Assembly (NCBI GenBank): GCA_043760555.1
Contig: JAYUOW010000284.1
Coordinates: forward strand, 1 to 26,706
Reading direction: 5' to 3'
From: JANMDR01 sp043760555
GTDB lineage: Bacteria > Pseudomonadota > Gammaproteobacteria > Burkholderiales > Usitatibacteraceae
DNA: 26,706 nucleotides
The position numbers were made by a program, and so were the translations under genes. Numbering within the stretch: the first letter of the stretch is position 1; every line of letters starts with the position of its first letter. Positions 16,529-25,291 of the stretch are shown piece by piece. The notes under the pieces are model-generated. The model worked only from the letters and a program-made list of their open reading frames with translations, searched no databases and was not told the origin of the DNA.

Positions 16529-18332
16529 CACGCCGCTATCGTCAGTCGTGCGCACCGGCTCTGCCAGTGCCTTAAGGGCAACTGCTGCCGCTGATGCGCC
16601 CAGTCCTCCCAGCACCGCTCCAGCAAAAGAGATCAGTCGTATTTCCCCCATTGCTGCCAATGTAAAATCCGCGCAGGCAACGGGAGACGATTACCCGCTC
16701 ATGGGGCAATATTTATTGGCGCACAACGCCATTAACCAGATGCAACTTGAGTACGCGCTACAAAAAAACGAGATTGAAGGCGGCAAGTTGGGGCGCACGC
16801 TCATTGCGCACGGTTTGGCCAGTGAATCGCAAATTGCGCATTTTTTAGCGGCGCAACGCGGCATTCAGTTTGTGGACGTTGCCCGTTTGGCAGCACCCGC
16901 ACCGGAGGTGTTTTCGCTTTTCAATCGCGACTTATGTATCACCCATAATTTCTTGCCCTTAGCTCGCGTTGATGGCGCGCTTGAGGTGGTATTAGGCGAT
17001 GGCGATCCTGCTAATGTGGCTGACTTAGTACAGCGGCGAACCGGGCTAAAACCGGTGTTCTGCCAAGGCGAATTCACGCCAGTTTTGCAAGCTATTCGCC
17101 AACATTTCTATTTTGCGCAACACCCTGTAGAAGACCTATTGGCGCGGGAAGCCAGACGTTTGGCTGATGATCCCGACATGGCGTATAGCCCTGAAAAAAT
17201 GCTCGATCATTTGATGCATTTGGCCGTGTATCAACGCGCTACTGATATTCACATCGCACCCGCAGCCCATAGCTTACATATTTTATTTCGGGTTGATGGC
17301 GTGTTGCGCCCGATGTTTGCCTTGCCGCAAGTTTTAGAGCGCTTATTGGCTTATGTAAAACTTTTAGCTGAAATGGATGTGGCCGAACAGCGTTTGCCGC
17401 AGGACGGCAGCTTTACGGCCACCGTGCTTGAAATGCCGTTTACCTTACGCGTATCTACGCTTATTTCTGAACACGGCGAACGCATGGTGTTGCGTATTTT
17501 GCCTGACCGCAGTGAGCTAGGTGGTTTAGAAGACTTAGGCTATCGGGCGGACGACGTTAATTTGCTGCGCGAAGTGTTTGCCCGCCCTGCAGGCTTAATC
17601 TTAATTACTGGCCCCACAGGTTCCGGTAAAAGCACCACCTTGCACGCCGCATTGCGCATGCAGTCGCTCATTGAGCGCAACGTGCTCACCATTGAAGACC
17701 CTATTGAATACAGCGTTCCTGGCGCATGCCAGACCGAAGTAAATCGTCGCGCAGGCTATGATTTTGGCACCGTGATGCGCCACTTTTTGCGGCATGACCC
17801 AGATGTAATGCTCATCGGTGAAATTCGCGATTCAGCCACAGCCCAAGCAGCGCTGGATGCCGCATCCACCGGCCACTTGGTGTTATCCACCATGCACGTG
17901 GGCTCGGTGTTTGGGGTGGTTCCTCGGTTACGCTTGCTAGAAGTTGATTCCGAAACCATTGCTGAAAACTTGGTTACCGTGATTAACCAGCGCTTGATTC
18001 GCCGTATTTGCCCGCACTGCAAAACTACGCGGCCAATTGAAGATAAAGAGCGCTCGTTTTTTGGCGCGGATGTACCCGCCGTGGTGTCCTACGGCGCCGG
18101 TTGCGATTCTTGTCATGGCAGCGGCTACTTGGGGCGCTTGCCGGTATACGAAATGGTGTTGGTATCGCCTGAATTAGCGGATGCGATTGGTAACGACGTG
18201 CCCCGCCAAGAAATTCGCCGCATTGCGGCCGCTACCGGTTATCGCTCAATGTTGGACATGGCGCGTTGGCGGGCATTGCAGGGCGAAACGACGGTGGAGG
18301 AAATTAACCGTTCTGTGGGCGGGGTGCTCTAA
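16521..18332 (+). CDS. Type IV pilus / type II secretion assembly ATPase, MshE/GspE/PilB family
   Basis: This 603-aa protein has an MshEN/T2SSE N-terminal domain (about 55-195, preceded by a low-complexity tail) and a C-terminal hexameric ATPase domain. Walker A is GPTGSGKS (364-371), the Asp box lies around 'TIEDPIEY', Walker B is DVMLIGEIRD (428-437), and a His box reads 'STMHV'. A tetracysteine zinc motif is present as C497-PH-C500 and C528-DS-C531, as expected for assembly rather than retraction ATPases. It powers prepilin extraction from the inner membrane together with the platform protein encoded next, which is coupled by TAATG. Confidence 0.92.
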   Translation: MANTPLSSVVRTGSASALRATAAADAPSPPSTAPAKEISRISPIAANVKSAQATGDDYPLMGQYLLAHNAINQMQLEYALQKNEIEGGKLGRTLIAHGLASESQIAHFLAAQRGIQFVDVARLAAPAPEVFSLFNRDLCITHNFLPLARVDGALEVVLGDGDPANVADLVQRRTGLKPVFCQGEFTPVLQAIRQHFYFAQHPVEDLLAREARRLADDPDMAYSPEKMLDHLMHLAVYQRATDIHIAPAAHSLHILFRVDGVLRPMFALPQVLERLLAYVKLLAEMDVAEQRLPQDGSFTATVLEMPFTLRVSTLISEHGERMVLRILPDRSELGGLEDLGYRADDVNLLREVFARPAGLILITGPTGSGKSTTLHAALRMQSLIERNVLTIEDPIEYSVPGACQTEVNRRAGYDFGTVMRHFLRHDPDVMLIGEIRDSATAQAALDAASTGHLVLSTMHVGSVFGVVPRLRLLEVDSETIAENLVTVINQRLIRRICPHCKTTRPIEDKERSFFGADVPAVVSYGAGCDSCHGSGYLGRLPVYEMVLVSPELADAIGNDVPRQEIRRIAAATGYRSMLDMARWRALQGETTVEEINRSVGGVL

Positions 18333-19612
18333 TGATCAACACCTCGGGCATGAACACGTTTTGGTATCGGCTGCTATTAGCCGATGGTAAAACCAAGCGC
18401 GGTTTTGTGCGCTTGGCCGTAGAGCGAGATTTTTCTGCGCGCATTTGGCTAGAGCGTCAGCACGATGGCGTGGTGTTGGCGTTGCAACGCTTGCCTAAAT
18501 GGGTTGCAGCAGGCCAAGAGCTTATTTCGCGCCCATTTCGGCACCACGTAAATCATGAAGATCTTGCTGGCTTTTTGCGCGATTTATCGCTCATGGTAGG
18601 CTCGGGCGTGGCAATGCTGGAGGCCTTGCGCACCATTGAAGCCGAAGGCGAAATGGGCGAACAGCCCCGTCTGGTGGCGCTTTCCAAGAGTTTGCTGGAT
18701 GATTTAAACGCGGGTTCATCGGTGTCGGATGCGTTTTCGCGCCATCCCGATGTGTTTCCTGAAAGCGTGCGCAATTTGGTGCTCATTGGCGACAAATCCG
18801 GCAAGCTCGACAAAATGTTGCTTGAAGCTGCCGACCATATTGAGCGCTTAATGCGCATTAACCAAGATATTCGCACCGCCTTAATTTATCCCACGTTTGT
18901 ATTCGCTACTATTTTTGCGGTGGCGTTATTTTGGATTTATTACGTCGTGCCCAATATGGCGCAATTGTTTAAGCAATTGCACGCCAAGCTGCCGCCCATT
19001 ACGCTGGCGCTAGTGAGTTTTGCCGATTGGATGGGCAAAAATGTGGTGTTGGGTCTGGTGATGATAGCACTCGTGATTATTGGCTTTTTTCTCGCTAAAA
19101 AGCACATACCCGGTATGCGCCCTGCCATGTATAACTTAGGCCATAAGTTGCCCATCATTCGCACGCTGTTGCGCTCATCCGGTTTGGCGCACCTTACCGA
19201 GCATTTGGCGTTATTGATTCGTGCGGGTGTGGATGTGGTGACAAGCCTAGATATTTTAGGTCGCGCTACGGGTAATCCTTATTATCAATCGCGGATTATT
19301 GCTGTGCGTGAGCGCGTGTTGCGCGGCGAGAAGGTCGCACCCGCCATGCGCCAAACGGGCGGCTTTCCGGCGCTTGTCACCCGTATGGTTGCAGTGGGCG
19401 AAGAATCGGGCTCGCTCGATAAACAACTGCATCATTTAGCGGCTGAATACCGCAATCGCTTAAATAGCTTGGTGGCTAGCTTAGGTGAAATTATTAAGCC
19501 CGCCATTATTATTTTAGCGGGCGCAATTTTCTTATTTTTGATTGTCGCTTTGCTGCTGCCAATTTACGACTTGGTGCGCCAAACTGTGGCGACATCCATG
19601 ACGGGCGGCTAA
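18332..19612 (+). CDS. Inner-membrane platform protein, MshG/GspF/PilC family
   Basis: This 426-aa protein has two T2SSF repeats ('FLRDLSLMVGSGVAMLEAL' and 'LTEHLALLIRAGVDVVTSL'). Membrane helices lie at about 183-210, 237-256 and 387-412, the usual topology. The 'GDKSGKL' and 'GEESGSL' turns in the two halves are the familiar paired signatures. It is the polytopic base on which the ATPase drives filament assembly. The start overlaps the stop of the ATPase gene. It is complete and of normal length. Confidence 0.92.
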   Translation: MINTSGMNTFWYRLLLADGKTKRGFVRLAVERDFSARIWLERQHDGVVLALQRLPKWVAAGQELISRPFRHHVNHEDLAGFLRDLSLMVGSGVAMLEALRTIEAEGEMGEQPRLVALSKSLLDDLNAGSSVSDAFSRHPDVFPESVRNLVLIGDKSGKLDKMLLEAADHIERLMRINQDIRTALIYPTFVFATIFAVALFWIYYVVPNMAQLFKQLHAKLPPITLALVSFADWMGKNVVLGLVMIALVIIGFFLAKKHIPGMRPAMYNLGHKLPIIRTLLRSSGLAHLTEHLALLIRAGVDVVTSLDILGRATGNPYYQSRIIAVRERVLRGEKVAPAMRQTGGFPALVTRMVAVGEESGSLDKQLHHLAAEYRNRLNSLVASLGEIIKPAIIILAGAIFLFLIVALLLPIYDLVRQTVATSMTGG

Positions 19613-19652
19613 AACCGGCTGCCACGTCAACATTTTACGCATTGGAAATGTC

Positions 19653-20354
19653 ATGAAAACATCAGTAAAACAACATCAAAGCGGCTTCACGATTTTAGAA
19701 CTCGCAGTCGTACTCTCCATCATCTTTTTAATCTTAGGCTCCGTCACTATCGGTCGCGATGTGCATCGCAATGCTGCCTATCAGCGAATCTCAAGTGATT
19801 TTATTCAAGGCTGGCTCATCGCTTATGACGCGTTTGTAGCGGGCACGGGCGTGGTGCCGGGCGATTCCGCCACCGTACCTACAGGTTTTGTTGCGGGCGC
19901 GACGGCTACGTCCCTCTGCGGCACAGGGTTAATGAACGCCATGCAAGCTGCAGGGGTGGCCATGCCTGCAGGTCGAACTGAGGGCGCTAATGATCGTTAC
20001 GTTTACCTAGACACCAACGGCATCCCACACGAGCTGCAGGTGTGCTTGCGCAACGTGTCATGGTCTGAACCGGGTGCCACCGTGGGTACCTACGTTGCCC
20101 GCAACCGCAACACCTTAGAAATTCGCGGGATGACGCCTGCGTTAGCAAAACTAATTGATAACCAAATTGATGGGTTGCCCGATGCGCGCTTTGGGCAAAT
20201 GCGCGAGCAATCGCAAGCAGCGCTCACCACCGCAACCGGTGTGCCGTGGAGCTTGGATGACACAGCGGCATTTGGTGCCACGGCTAATCCTGCGGCAAAT
20301 TTAGATGAAACGCAGGTGGTTGAATTGCTGGCCTACATAAAAATGTCGCGTTGA
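19653..20354 (+). CDS. Type IV prepilin, major-pilin type (paralog 3)
   Basis: This 233-aa prepilin has a leader ending QSG|FTILELAV (Glu at +5) and a GGAA ribosome-binding site. It is related to the two prepilins at 5822 and 6644: GRDVHRNAAY, TGVVPGDS, GRTEGANDRYVYLDTNG, RGMTPALAK, IDGLPDARFG and a closing DETQ segment all align. It has diverged further and lacks the central loop. It lies 40 bp after the platform gene and is followed by a terminator hairpin, so it closes the main pilus operon. It may be a third, alternative or minor subunit. Confidence 0.86.
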   Translation: MKTSVKQHQSGFTILELAVVLSIIFLILGSVTIGRDVHRNAAYQRISSDFIQGWLIAYDAFVAGTGVVPGDSATVPTGFVAGATATSLCGTGLMNAMQAAGVAMPAGRTEGANDRYVYLDTNGIPHELQVCLRNVSWSEPGATVGTYVARNRNTLEIRGMTPALAKLIDNQIDGLPDARFGQMREQSQAALTTATGVPWSLDDTAAFGATANPAANLDETQVVELLAYIKMSR

Positions 20355-20478
20355 GATGTAGAGCGCTTGAGAGGTTGAGAAGTTGAGGTATTAAGGTTTG
20401 TGAGTTTGATTCAATAGCTGGAGGCGTGCGAATAGTTAGCAACAATGCAGCAATTAGGTTTAAATGAACCCCTTGAAA

Positions 20479-20523
20479 TGCCCGTAGACACCCTATTTTA
20501 GGGCATCTACAGGCACCTTTTTA
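20479..20523 (+). terminator. REP-like hairpin, copy 4, terminator of the main pilus operon
   Basis: Arms at 20479-20494 and 20500-20515 surround ATTTT, with a few mismatches. The stem is followed by CCTTTTT. It keeps the TTGAAATG sequence upstream. It lies about 125 bp after the third prepilin gene. Confidence 0.68.
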
Positions 20524-20583
20524 CTTATCAAGAACCTAAAATTCAATCACTAAAATTCACACACTAAAAATAAATATTTTATT

Positions 20584-20634
20584 TTTGATAGTTTCGTTGC
20601 GAAATCTCGTTTAGTAGGTATGGGCACAGTTTTT
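20584..20634 (+). promoter_or_regulatory. Shared prepilin-operon leader element, copy B
   Basis: This copy starts TTTGATAGTTT, has CGTTTAGTAGGTA in the middle and ends in a T-run, matching 5632-5683 with one gap. It contains the stem TTTCG-TTG-CGAAA in the place where copy A has TTTG and CAAA, so base pairing is kept although the sequence differs. It ends 139 nt before ATG 20774. Confidence 0.55.
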
Positions 20635-20773
20635 AGTAGCGCGTAGCCCAAGTTTTGATACGTTGAAGCTGCCGGCAATTGGTGCACTCAAATTTAGCGC
20701 CTTCACCACACACCACAGCGCAGCACGCCAAAGAATATCGGCACTCAGCACGGCAAAAAAGAAAGCCAAAAAA

Positions 20774-22714
20774 ATGCAAATAACACGGGCACAAAAGCAG
20801 CAGTCGCACCACGCCGCATCACTCAAAAAAATGGCCGGATTAGGGCTATTGGAAGTGATGCTGTTTTTGTTTGTGATCGGCACTATTTTGGTGGTGGGCT
20901 ACACGTGGCTAGCGGCAAAAAAACAAAGCGAACGTGCAGAAGCGCAAACGGCACAGTTGCAATATGTAAACCGTTACATCGAATCCTTTGCCGCTGTGAA
21001 TTTTCGGCTGCCTTGCCCGGCAACGACGCGCGGCGGTGTTGAAGATTGTGGGGTGGCAACTAATGTAAAAGGGTATTTACCCTTGGCCTCTATCGGTTTA
21101 GACGCTACAGACCCTAAAGTGGGTGGCGGTGAATTGCTTTATATGTTGAGTCGGTCAGCTCTTGCCGATTTAGGAAAGGCCAGCAATTCTTTTGAGCCTA
21201 AAAACTTAAAACACACAGCTGCGGTGCCGGATACGTTTGCTTTTGACCAAGTTACAACGGGCGACTACTGTCTTAATCTAGCAGTCGCAGCTACTGAAAC
21301 GGCGGGTGTGAGAGTGTTTAACGGTAGTACAGGCCGCCGCGTTGCCTACGCTATCGCACATCCAGGTGTCGCCAATGCCGACGCGACGGGCTCAACATTT
21401 GACGGGCGCAATGCCGATTTGACCAATTTATCGATGGAAGCACCGGAGACTGCGCAGTCTGCCACCGTGTATGATGACCGCGTGCTCGCCCGCACGCCAA
21501 ATGAATTGCTTCTCACGGGCGACTGCGCAGGGCACATTGCATCACTTGATTTGATGGGTTTGGGCGTAAATGTGATTGCTGAAGTGCAGGCGCAGTTTGC
21601 TGACGCCAAGGAAGCTGCCGAACTAGAGATCCGCATATCAATTTTTAAGACTGTGATGGCAGCCTACGACGTTGGCTTAGCCGCACTAGGATTGGCCACA
21701 GGCATCGCGGAACTTGCGGCCTACACCAGTGCGTTGGCAGCTGCAGTTATTCTTTGTATCATTGTTATTGGGTGCCCGCTAGCGGTGGCACTAGGGGTTG
21801 CTGTTACTACGCAAGGTCTTGCGATCGCTGCAAATGGTATTGCCGTCGGATTGGCAGCAACAGCGGTGGGAATCAATATTCTCTACATTGTGTTGGTCGC
21901 CGAGGTTGCGGCGTTGGCTGGCAGTGCGGCAGGCGCAGCAAATCCAAACTTGACAGCGCTTATCGCCTCCGCGTTGACAGATAGAAATAACAAAATAGTG
22001 GAAAAAAACAATGCTGCGGCCGCACTGGTTGTGGCGCAAAGTAATTTGGCAGTTGCAGACCCGCCTCGCATTGCGGCGGAAAGTAATCTTTACACCACAA
22101 CGCGAAACACCATTGTTTTGGCTAATGCAGCGGGGGTGCCGCCAACATCATCACCCAACACGGAAAACGATATTTATGTGGTGGATGCGGTAGTTAAATT
22201 TACGGCGTTAACGCAGGCTACAGAAAATAAAGTAGCTGCTGCACAAGCGTTGGCAATCGCGGTGGCGGCGGCAGCTATACCACCTACCGTTGATGAGGCT
22301 GCCGGTATTGCAGGAAAACAACAGCGGCTCAGTGACGCCATAGCAGGGCAAGCCGCCGCACAAACCGCTTACGATGCCTCGCGCGCCACGTTAATTGCAA
22401 CCAATAATCGTGCCTACCTTGTAACTAGTCCTGGTTCGCCGCCAACTACTGTGACCCAGTTTATCAACAACCAAGCTGCGGTCACAGCCCAACTTGTGGC
22501 TTACGAGGGAGCGTACACCACATATTCAGCAAGACTTGCCGCCGTTGTAAGTGCGCAAAGTAGGTTCGATGCGGCAGCCGCGGCTGAAGCTACGGCAATT
22601 GATTATTACAATCAATTGATTTCTGTTAGCCCGCCCAGCGGTACGGCACCTGCGAATTGGCTTGGTGCCGAGGCGATACTAAAAGCAGCGGATGCCAAAG
22701 GGGGCGCACAATGA
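20774..22714 (+). CDS. Extended minor prepilin 1: RLPCP-type prepilin core with a large hydrophobic and Ala-rich C-terminal extension
   Basis: The protein is 646 aa from ATG 20774. ATG 20663 is possible, but 20774 gives the same distance to the shared leader element as in the first operon. The leader ends KKMAG|LGLLEVML (Gly22, Glu at +5). The core has RLPCPA (78-83) with a second Cys (EDCG), FDG at 209 and YDD at 233. From about 255 on the protein is unlike a pilin. A run of hydrophobic segments (about 300-390) could form several membrane helices or a buried hairpin. About 250 residues of Ala-rich, probably coiled helix follow. No known domain is recognised in the extension. It is the first gene of a three-gene coupled operon. 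Confidence 0.8.
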   Translation: MQITRAQKQQSHHAASLKKMAGLGLLEVMLFLFVIGTILVVGYTWLAAKKQSERAEAQTAQLQYVNRYIESFAAVNFRLPCPATTRGGVEDCGVATNVKGYLPLASIGLDATDPKVGGGELLYMLSRSALADLGKASNSFEPKNLKHTAAVPDTFAFDQVTTGDYCLNLAVAATETAGVRVFNGSTGRRVAYAIAHPGVANADATGSTFDGRNADLTNLSMEAPETAQSATVYDDRVLARTPNELLLTGDCAGHIASLDLMGLGVNVIAEVQAQFADAKEAAELEIRISIFKTVMAAYDVGLAALGLATGIAELAAYTSALAAAVILCIIVIGCPLAVALGVAVTTQGLAIAANGIAVGLAATAVGINILYIVLVAEVAALAGSAAGAANPNLTALIASALTDRNNKIVEKNNAAAALVVAQSNLAVADPPRIAAESNLYTTTRNTIVLANAAGVPPTSSPNTENDIYVVDAVVKFTALTQATENKVAAAQALAIAVAAAAIPPTVDEAAGIAGKQQRLSDAIAGQAAAQTAYDASRATLIATNNRAYLVTSPGSPPTTVTQFINNQAAVTAQLVAYEGAYTTYSARLAAVVSAQSRFDAAAAAEATAIDYYNQLISVSPPSGTAPANWLGAEAILKAADAKGGAQ

Positions 22715-23853
22715 AATTTAGCAATACAATGAGATCTAGTTCGACCCACCCAGTGCGCCAAAATTTAGGATTCAGCCTAATTGAGATTGCTGTGGTGCTA
22801 GCAGTTTCGGCCGTTATCGGTCTGGCTATCTGGAAGTTATTGCCGGCACTAAGAGGCGCTGCGTCAGAAAATACGCCCCGAGCGCAATTGTTGGATGCGC
22901 AGCAAGCGTTGGAAGGGTTCGTGTTGCTACAGCATAGGCTTCCGTGTCCTGATGCTAACGGAGATGGGTTGGAAGATTGTGGCGGTACTGCGGCGGCGGG
23001 CAGCTTGCCTTTTAGAACGCTTGCGCTATCGCAAGGCGCAACAATTCGTTATGGTGCATTTCGCAACGCGAATGCAGCACTACCAACAATCGACGCTGAC
23101 CTTGTTGTGGCTAGGCTGCGCTTCAGCCCGCCAGTGCCTCCAGTGCCTGCGCCAAGCCCAGGTGTAATTGGTGGGCTAGATTTTTGTGTGGCGCTCAAAA
23201 ATGCCATTGCGGTATCTCCTGCGGGCGTGGTCGCGGCGGGTGCAATACCAGTGGCTTTTGCCCTAGTGCATCCGGGTGAAAATGGACAAATTGAGACCGC
23301 CAACACAACTACTTCTTTTGCCATTGGATCCGCGCCGAAGCAAGCTGGATATGATGACCAAGTACTCACGGCTGGGTTATCGGAAATGTTTGGGCGCATA
23401 AATTGCCCGGAGCGCTTAGGCACGGCTAATGGCGCTGCGCGGGCGGCCTACGCCGCATACGATATTGATAGAATGGCGGCGTTTCATGAACGCTTTAGGA
23501 AGTTTGACATACGCGTGCAAGAACAAAATTTGGCTGTCACGGAATTAAACCTGCTCATTGCCGCTGCTGATACGGCTGCAGTTACTGCGGATACTGCCAT
23601 TGCGCTGGCTGCAGCGGTTGATACAGAATTAACTTCTTTGCTTTTGTCAGTGCCAGCGCTACTCTTTGCTGTGGCAGAAACCATATACGGATTAGTTGAA
23701 TCTACCCAAGCGGTAATTGATGCGAAGGCATCGCTTGCAGAATCAAGAGATAATTTTGCCGCCGCCCAAACTTTTACTCTACGCACTAATTTGTTGTACG
23801 TTAATGCGCGCGCGCATGCGCAGGTGTTGCGCGTGAAAGGCCTGGTTATATGA
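22711..23853 (+). CDS. Extended minor prepilin 2: RLPCP-type prepilin with a helical C-terminal extension
   Basis: The protein is 380 aa from ATG 22711, which overlaps the preceding stop (ATGA). The leader ends QNLG|FSLIEIAV. RLPCPD at 76-81 is followed by 'ANGDGLEDC', an acidic loop like a calcium-binding turn that includes the partner Cys. 'LPFRTLAL', 'IRYGAFRNAN' and YDD (214-216) complete the shared core. The last 150 or so residues form an extension with an Ala/Thr-rich helix, a hydrophobic stretch (about 290-328) and a closing charged helix. The function is unknown; it is probably a minor pilin or filament-tip component. Confidence 0.8.
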   Translation: MKFSNTMRSSSTHPVRQNLGFSLIEIAVVLAVSAVIGLAIWKLLPALRGAASENTPRAQLLDAQQALEGFVLLQHRLPCPDANGDGLEDCGGTAAAGSLPFRTLALSQGATIRYGAFRNANAALPTIDADLVVARLRFSPPVPPVPAPSPGVIGGLDFCVALKNAIAVSPAGVVAAGAIPVAFALVHPGENGQIETANTTTSFAIGSAPKQAGYDDQVLTAGLSEMFGRINCPERLGTANGAARAAYAAYDIDRMAAFHERFRKFDIRVQEQNLAVTELNLLIAAADTAAVTADTAIALAAAVDTELTSLLLSVPALLFAVAETIYGLVESTQAVIDAKASLAESRDNFAAAQTFTLRTNLLYVNARAHAQVLRVKGLVI

Positions 23854-25061
23854 ACATGAATCGGAGTACCAGCTTAATGGCAAAGCCAAATGAACGCGGA
23901 TTTAGCTTAATCGAAACAGCAATCGCCATCGCAATATTAGGTTTGTTAGCGCTTGCCATCATCGCCTATTTGCAGTCTGCAACACAAGTGAAGGTAGTAG
24001 CCGCCGAGCGCGACTTGCTATTGCGCGCGCAAAGTGCAGTGGTTGGCTTTGCCGCAGCGCGCGGACGTTTGCCGTGCCCAGCTGCGGTAGGCGGCACGGG
24101 CGTAGAGTCCTGCGCATTAGGACAGGTAGGCGAAGTGCCGTGGTCTACACTTGGCCTCGCAGATGCAGGAGCAAGACAAATACGTTACGGTGCATATCGA
24201 AAACCCAATGTTTCCGCAGCGCTCGATGCGGATTTAGTCATTGCGAAGGATCGATTTCGCCACCTCTTGCCGGTAGGTCAACCGCCAGTGGCGATAGAAA
24301 CGCTGTTGGGGAACAATAATGGCTATGATTTTTGCTCGGCGCTGAGTACGTTGGCGCGCCGTGAAACGCAACCTGCCGGCGACCCTGCGTTTTTAAGTAC
24401 TATTGACGCAAGTGGTGGTGCCGTGCGTAATATTGCCTTCGCCTTGGCCATGCCTGGCCTGCTTGATGCAGACGGCGACGGCAATCGCTTTGATGGTTTG
24501 CAAGCCACACAAAATGCGGCAAACCCAAGCTTTGATACGCCAAGCCGCGCTCAAACCAATTTGTATGACGATAAAGTGGTGGCGGTATCGGCTACCGGAT
24601 TGTTCGCAAATTTATCGTGCGCTTTAGGGTTTTCGGCCGCAGACCATAGTCATTTTAATGCGCTCAATGCGGCGCGCATAATGGAAAAAGGCATGGTCGA
24701 CTATGCTTACTTAATGAAGCTAAATGCAAAGTTAGCCGCAGCGGCAATAGCATCCGGCACATCCGGTGTGGCGGCGGCGTTGTCGGCTGTGGCGATTGTA
24801 GGGTCTGAAACGCTGTCGATGAGCGCAGCCAGTATCGCGAGTTTAGGCGTGCTGGCACCTTCACTCCTTCTGCCCGCCGCCGCAGCGATCGCCGCTGGCG
24901 CCGCATTGCTGCTTGCTACTGCGTCATTGATTAACGCCATTTTTGTGCAGGCAGAAGCCGATCGAATCGTCGCCGACTTCGCGGCATACCTCACCGAATC
25001 GCAAACATTGGCAGATAGTATTGAAGTCAACGCCCGAGCAGCCGACGCCGCAGGATTATAG
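23850..25061 (+). CDS. Extended minor prepilin 3: RLPCP-type prepilin with a hydrophobic C-terminal extension
   Basis: This 403-aa protein is coupled to the preceding gene by ATGA. The leader ends NERG|FSLIETAI. RLPCPA (73-78) is followed by a second Cys (VESC), then 'VPWSTLGL', 'IRYGAYRKPN', 'GNRFDGLQ' and YDD (239-241). After about residue 260 comes a helix, then a long hydrophobic Ala/Leu-rich region (about 290-372) that could form two membrane-type helices, then a polar helix to the C-terminus. It is the last gene before a terminator hairpin. The role of the extension is unknown. Confidence 0.8.
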   Translation: MNMNRSTSLMAKPNERGFSLIETAIAIAILGLLALAIIAYLQSATQVKVVAAERDLLLRAQSAVVGFAAARGRLPCPAAVGGTGVESCALGQVGEVPWSTLGLADAGARQIRYGAYRKPNVSAALDADLVIAKDRFRHLLPVGQPPVAIETLLGNNNGYDFCSALSTLARRETQPAGDPAFLSTIDASGGAVRNIAFALAMPGLLDADGDGNRFDGLQATQNAANPSFDTPSRAQTNLYDDKVVAVSATGLFANLSCALGFSAADHSHFNALNAARIMEKGMVDYAYLMKLNAKLAAAAIASGTSGVAAALSAVAIVGSETLSMSAASIASLGVLAPSLLLPAAAAIAAGAALLLATASLINAIFVQAEADRIVADFAAYLTESQTLADSIEVNARAADAAGL

Positions 25062-25100
25062 AAACAGGTCAATAAGCCCAAATTTAAGTACCCCTTGAAA

Positions 25101-25146
25101 TGCCTGGAGAAGCCCTATTTTAGGGCGCCTTCGGGCATCTTTTTTT
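25101..25146 (+). terminator. REP-like hairpin, copy 5, terminator of the extended-prepilin operon
   Basis: Arms at 25101-25116 and 25122-25137 surround ATTTT, with several mismatches in the middle of the stem. A run of seven T follows (25140-25146). TTGAAATG is conserved upstream. It lies 40 bp after the last gene of the operon. Confidence 0.72.
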
Positions 25147-25164
25147 GGGCGAATAGACGGATGC

Positions 25165-25205
25165 GAGGTGATTTTTAAGGATGCAGTCATCTTCAAAATG
25201 ACCTC
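25165..25205. promoter_or_regulatory. Inverted repeat upstream of the 246-aa gene
   Basis: Arms GAGGTGATTTT and AAAATGACCTC (10 of 11 paired) are separated by 19 bp. A TATGAT (25226-25231) lies downstream without a good -35, so the right arm sits where an activator might bind. The role is inferred. Confidence 0.35.
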
Positions 25206-25291
25206 ACTTTTGCGACTGGATTGTGTATGATGTGTGAACCATGATGGCATGCAGTCGCATGCAAATCCGCAATAAATTCGCAAAGGTTTCT

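Larger units (their letters stand above)
20355..20773 (+). other. 419-bp intergenic region between the pilus operon and the extended-prepilin operon
   Basis: No gene is convincing here. The region has a short purine-rich run with three near-repeats of GTTGAGAG (about 20367-20390), a REP-like terminator (20479-20523), an AT-rich block (20535-20585), and the second copy of the shared leader element (20584-20634). An in-frame ATG at 20663 would extend the following gene by 37 residues with no pilin-like content. Confidence 0.6.

Noticed and set aside
20663..20773. Extension of the first extended prepilin to ATG 20663.
   Set aside because: It adds 37 residues with no leader-like content, and ATG 20774 gives the same spacing to the shared leader element as the first prepilin operon.
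5822..25061. Whole cluster as a classical type II secretion system.
   Set aside because: There is no GspG/H/I/J/K set or GspM/C pair of typical form. Gene order, the secretin lipoprotein, MSLMHDALKEMD and the MshEN-type ATPase point to an MSHA-like filament instead.
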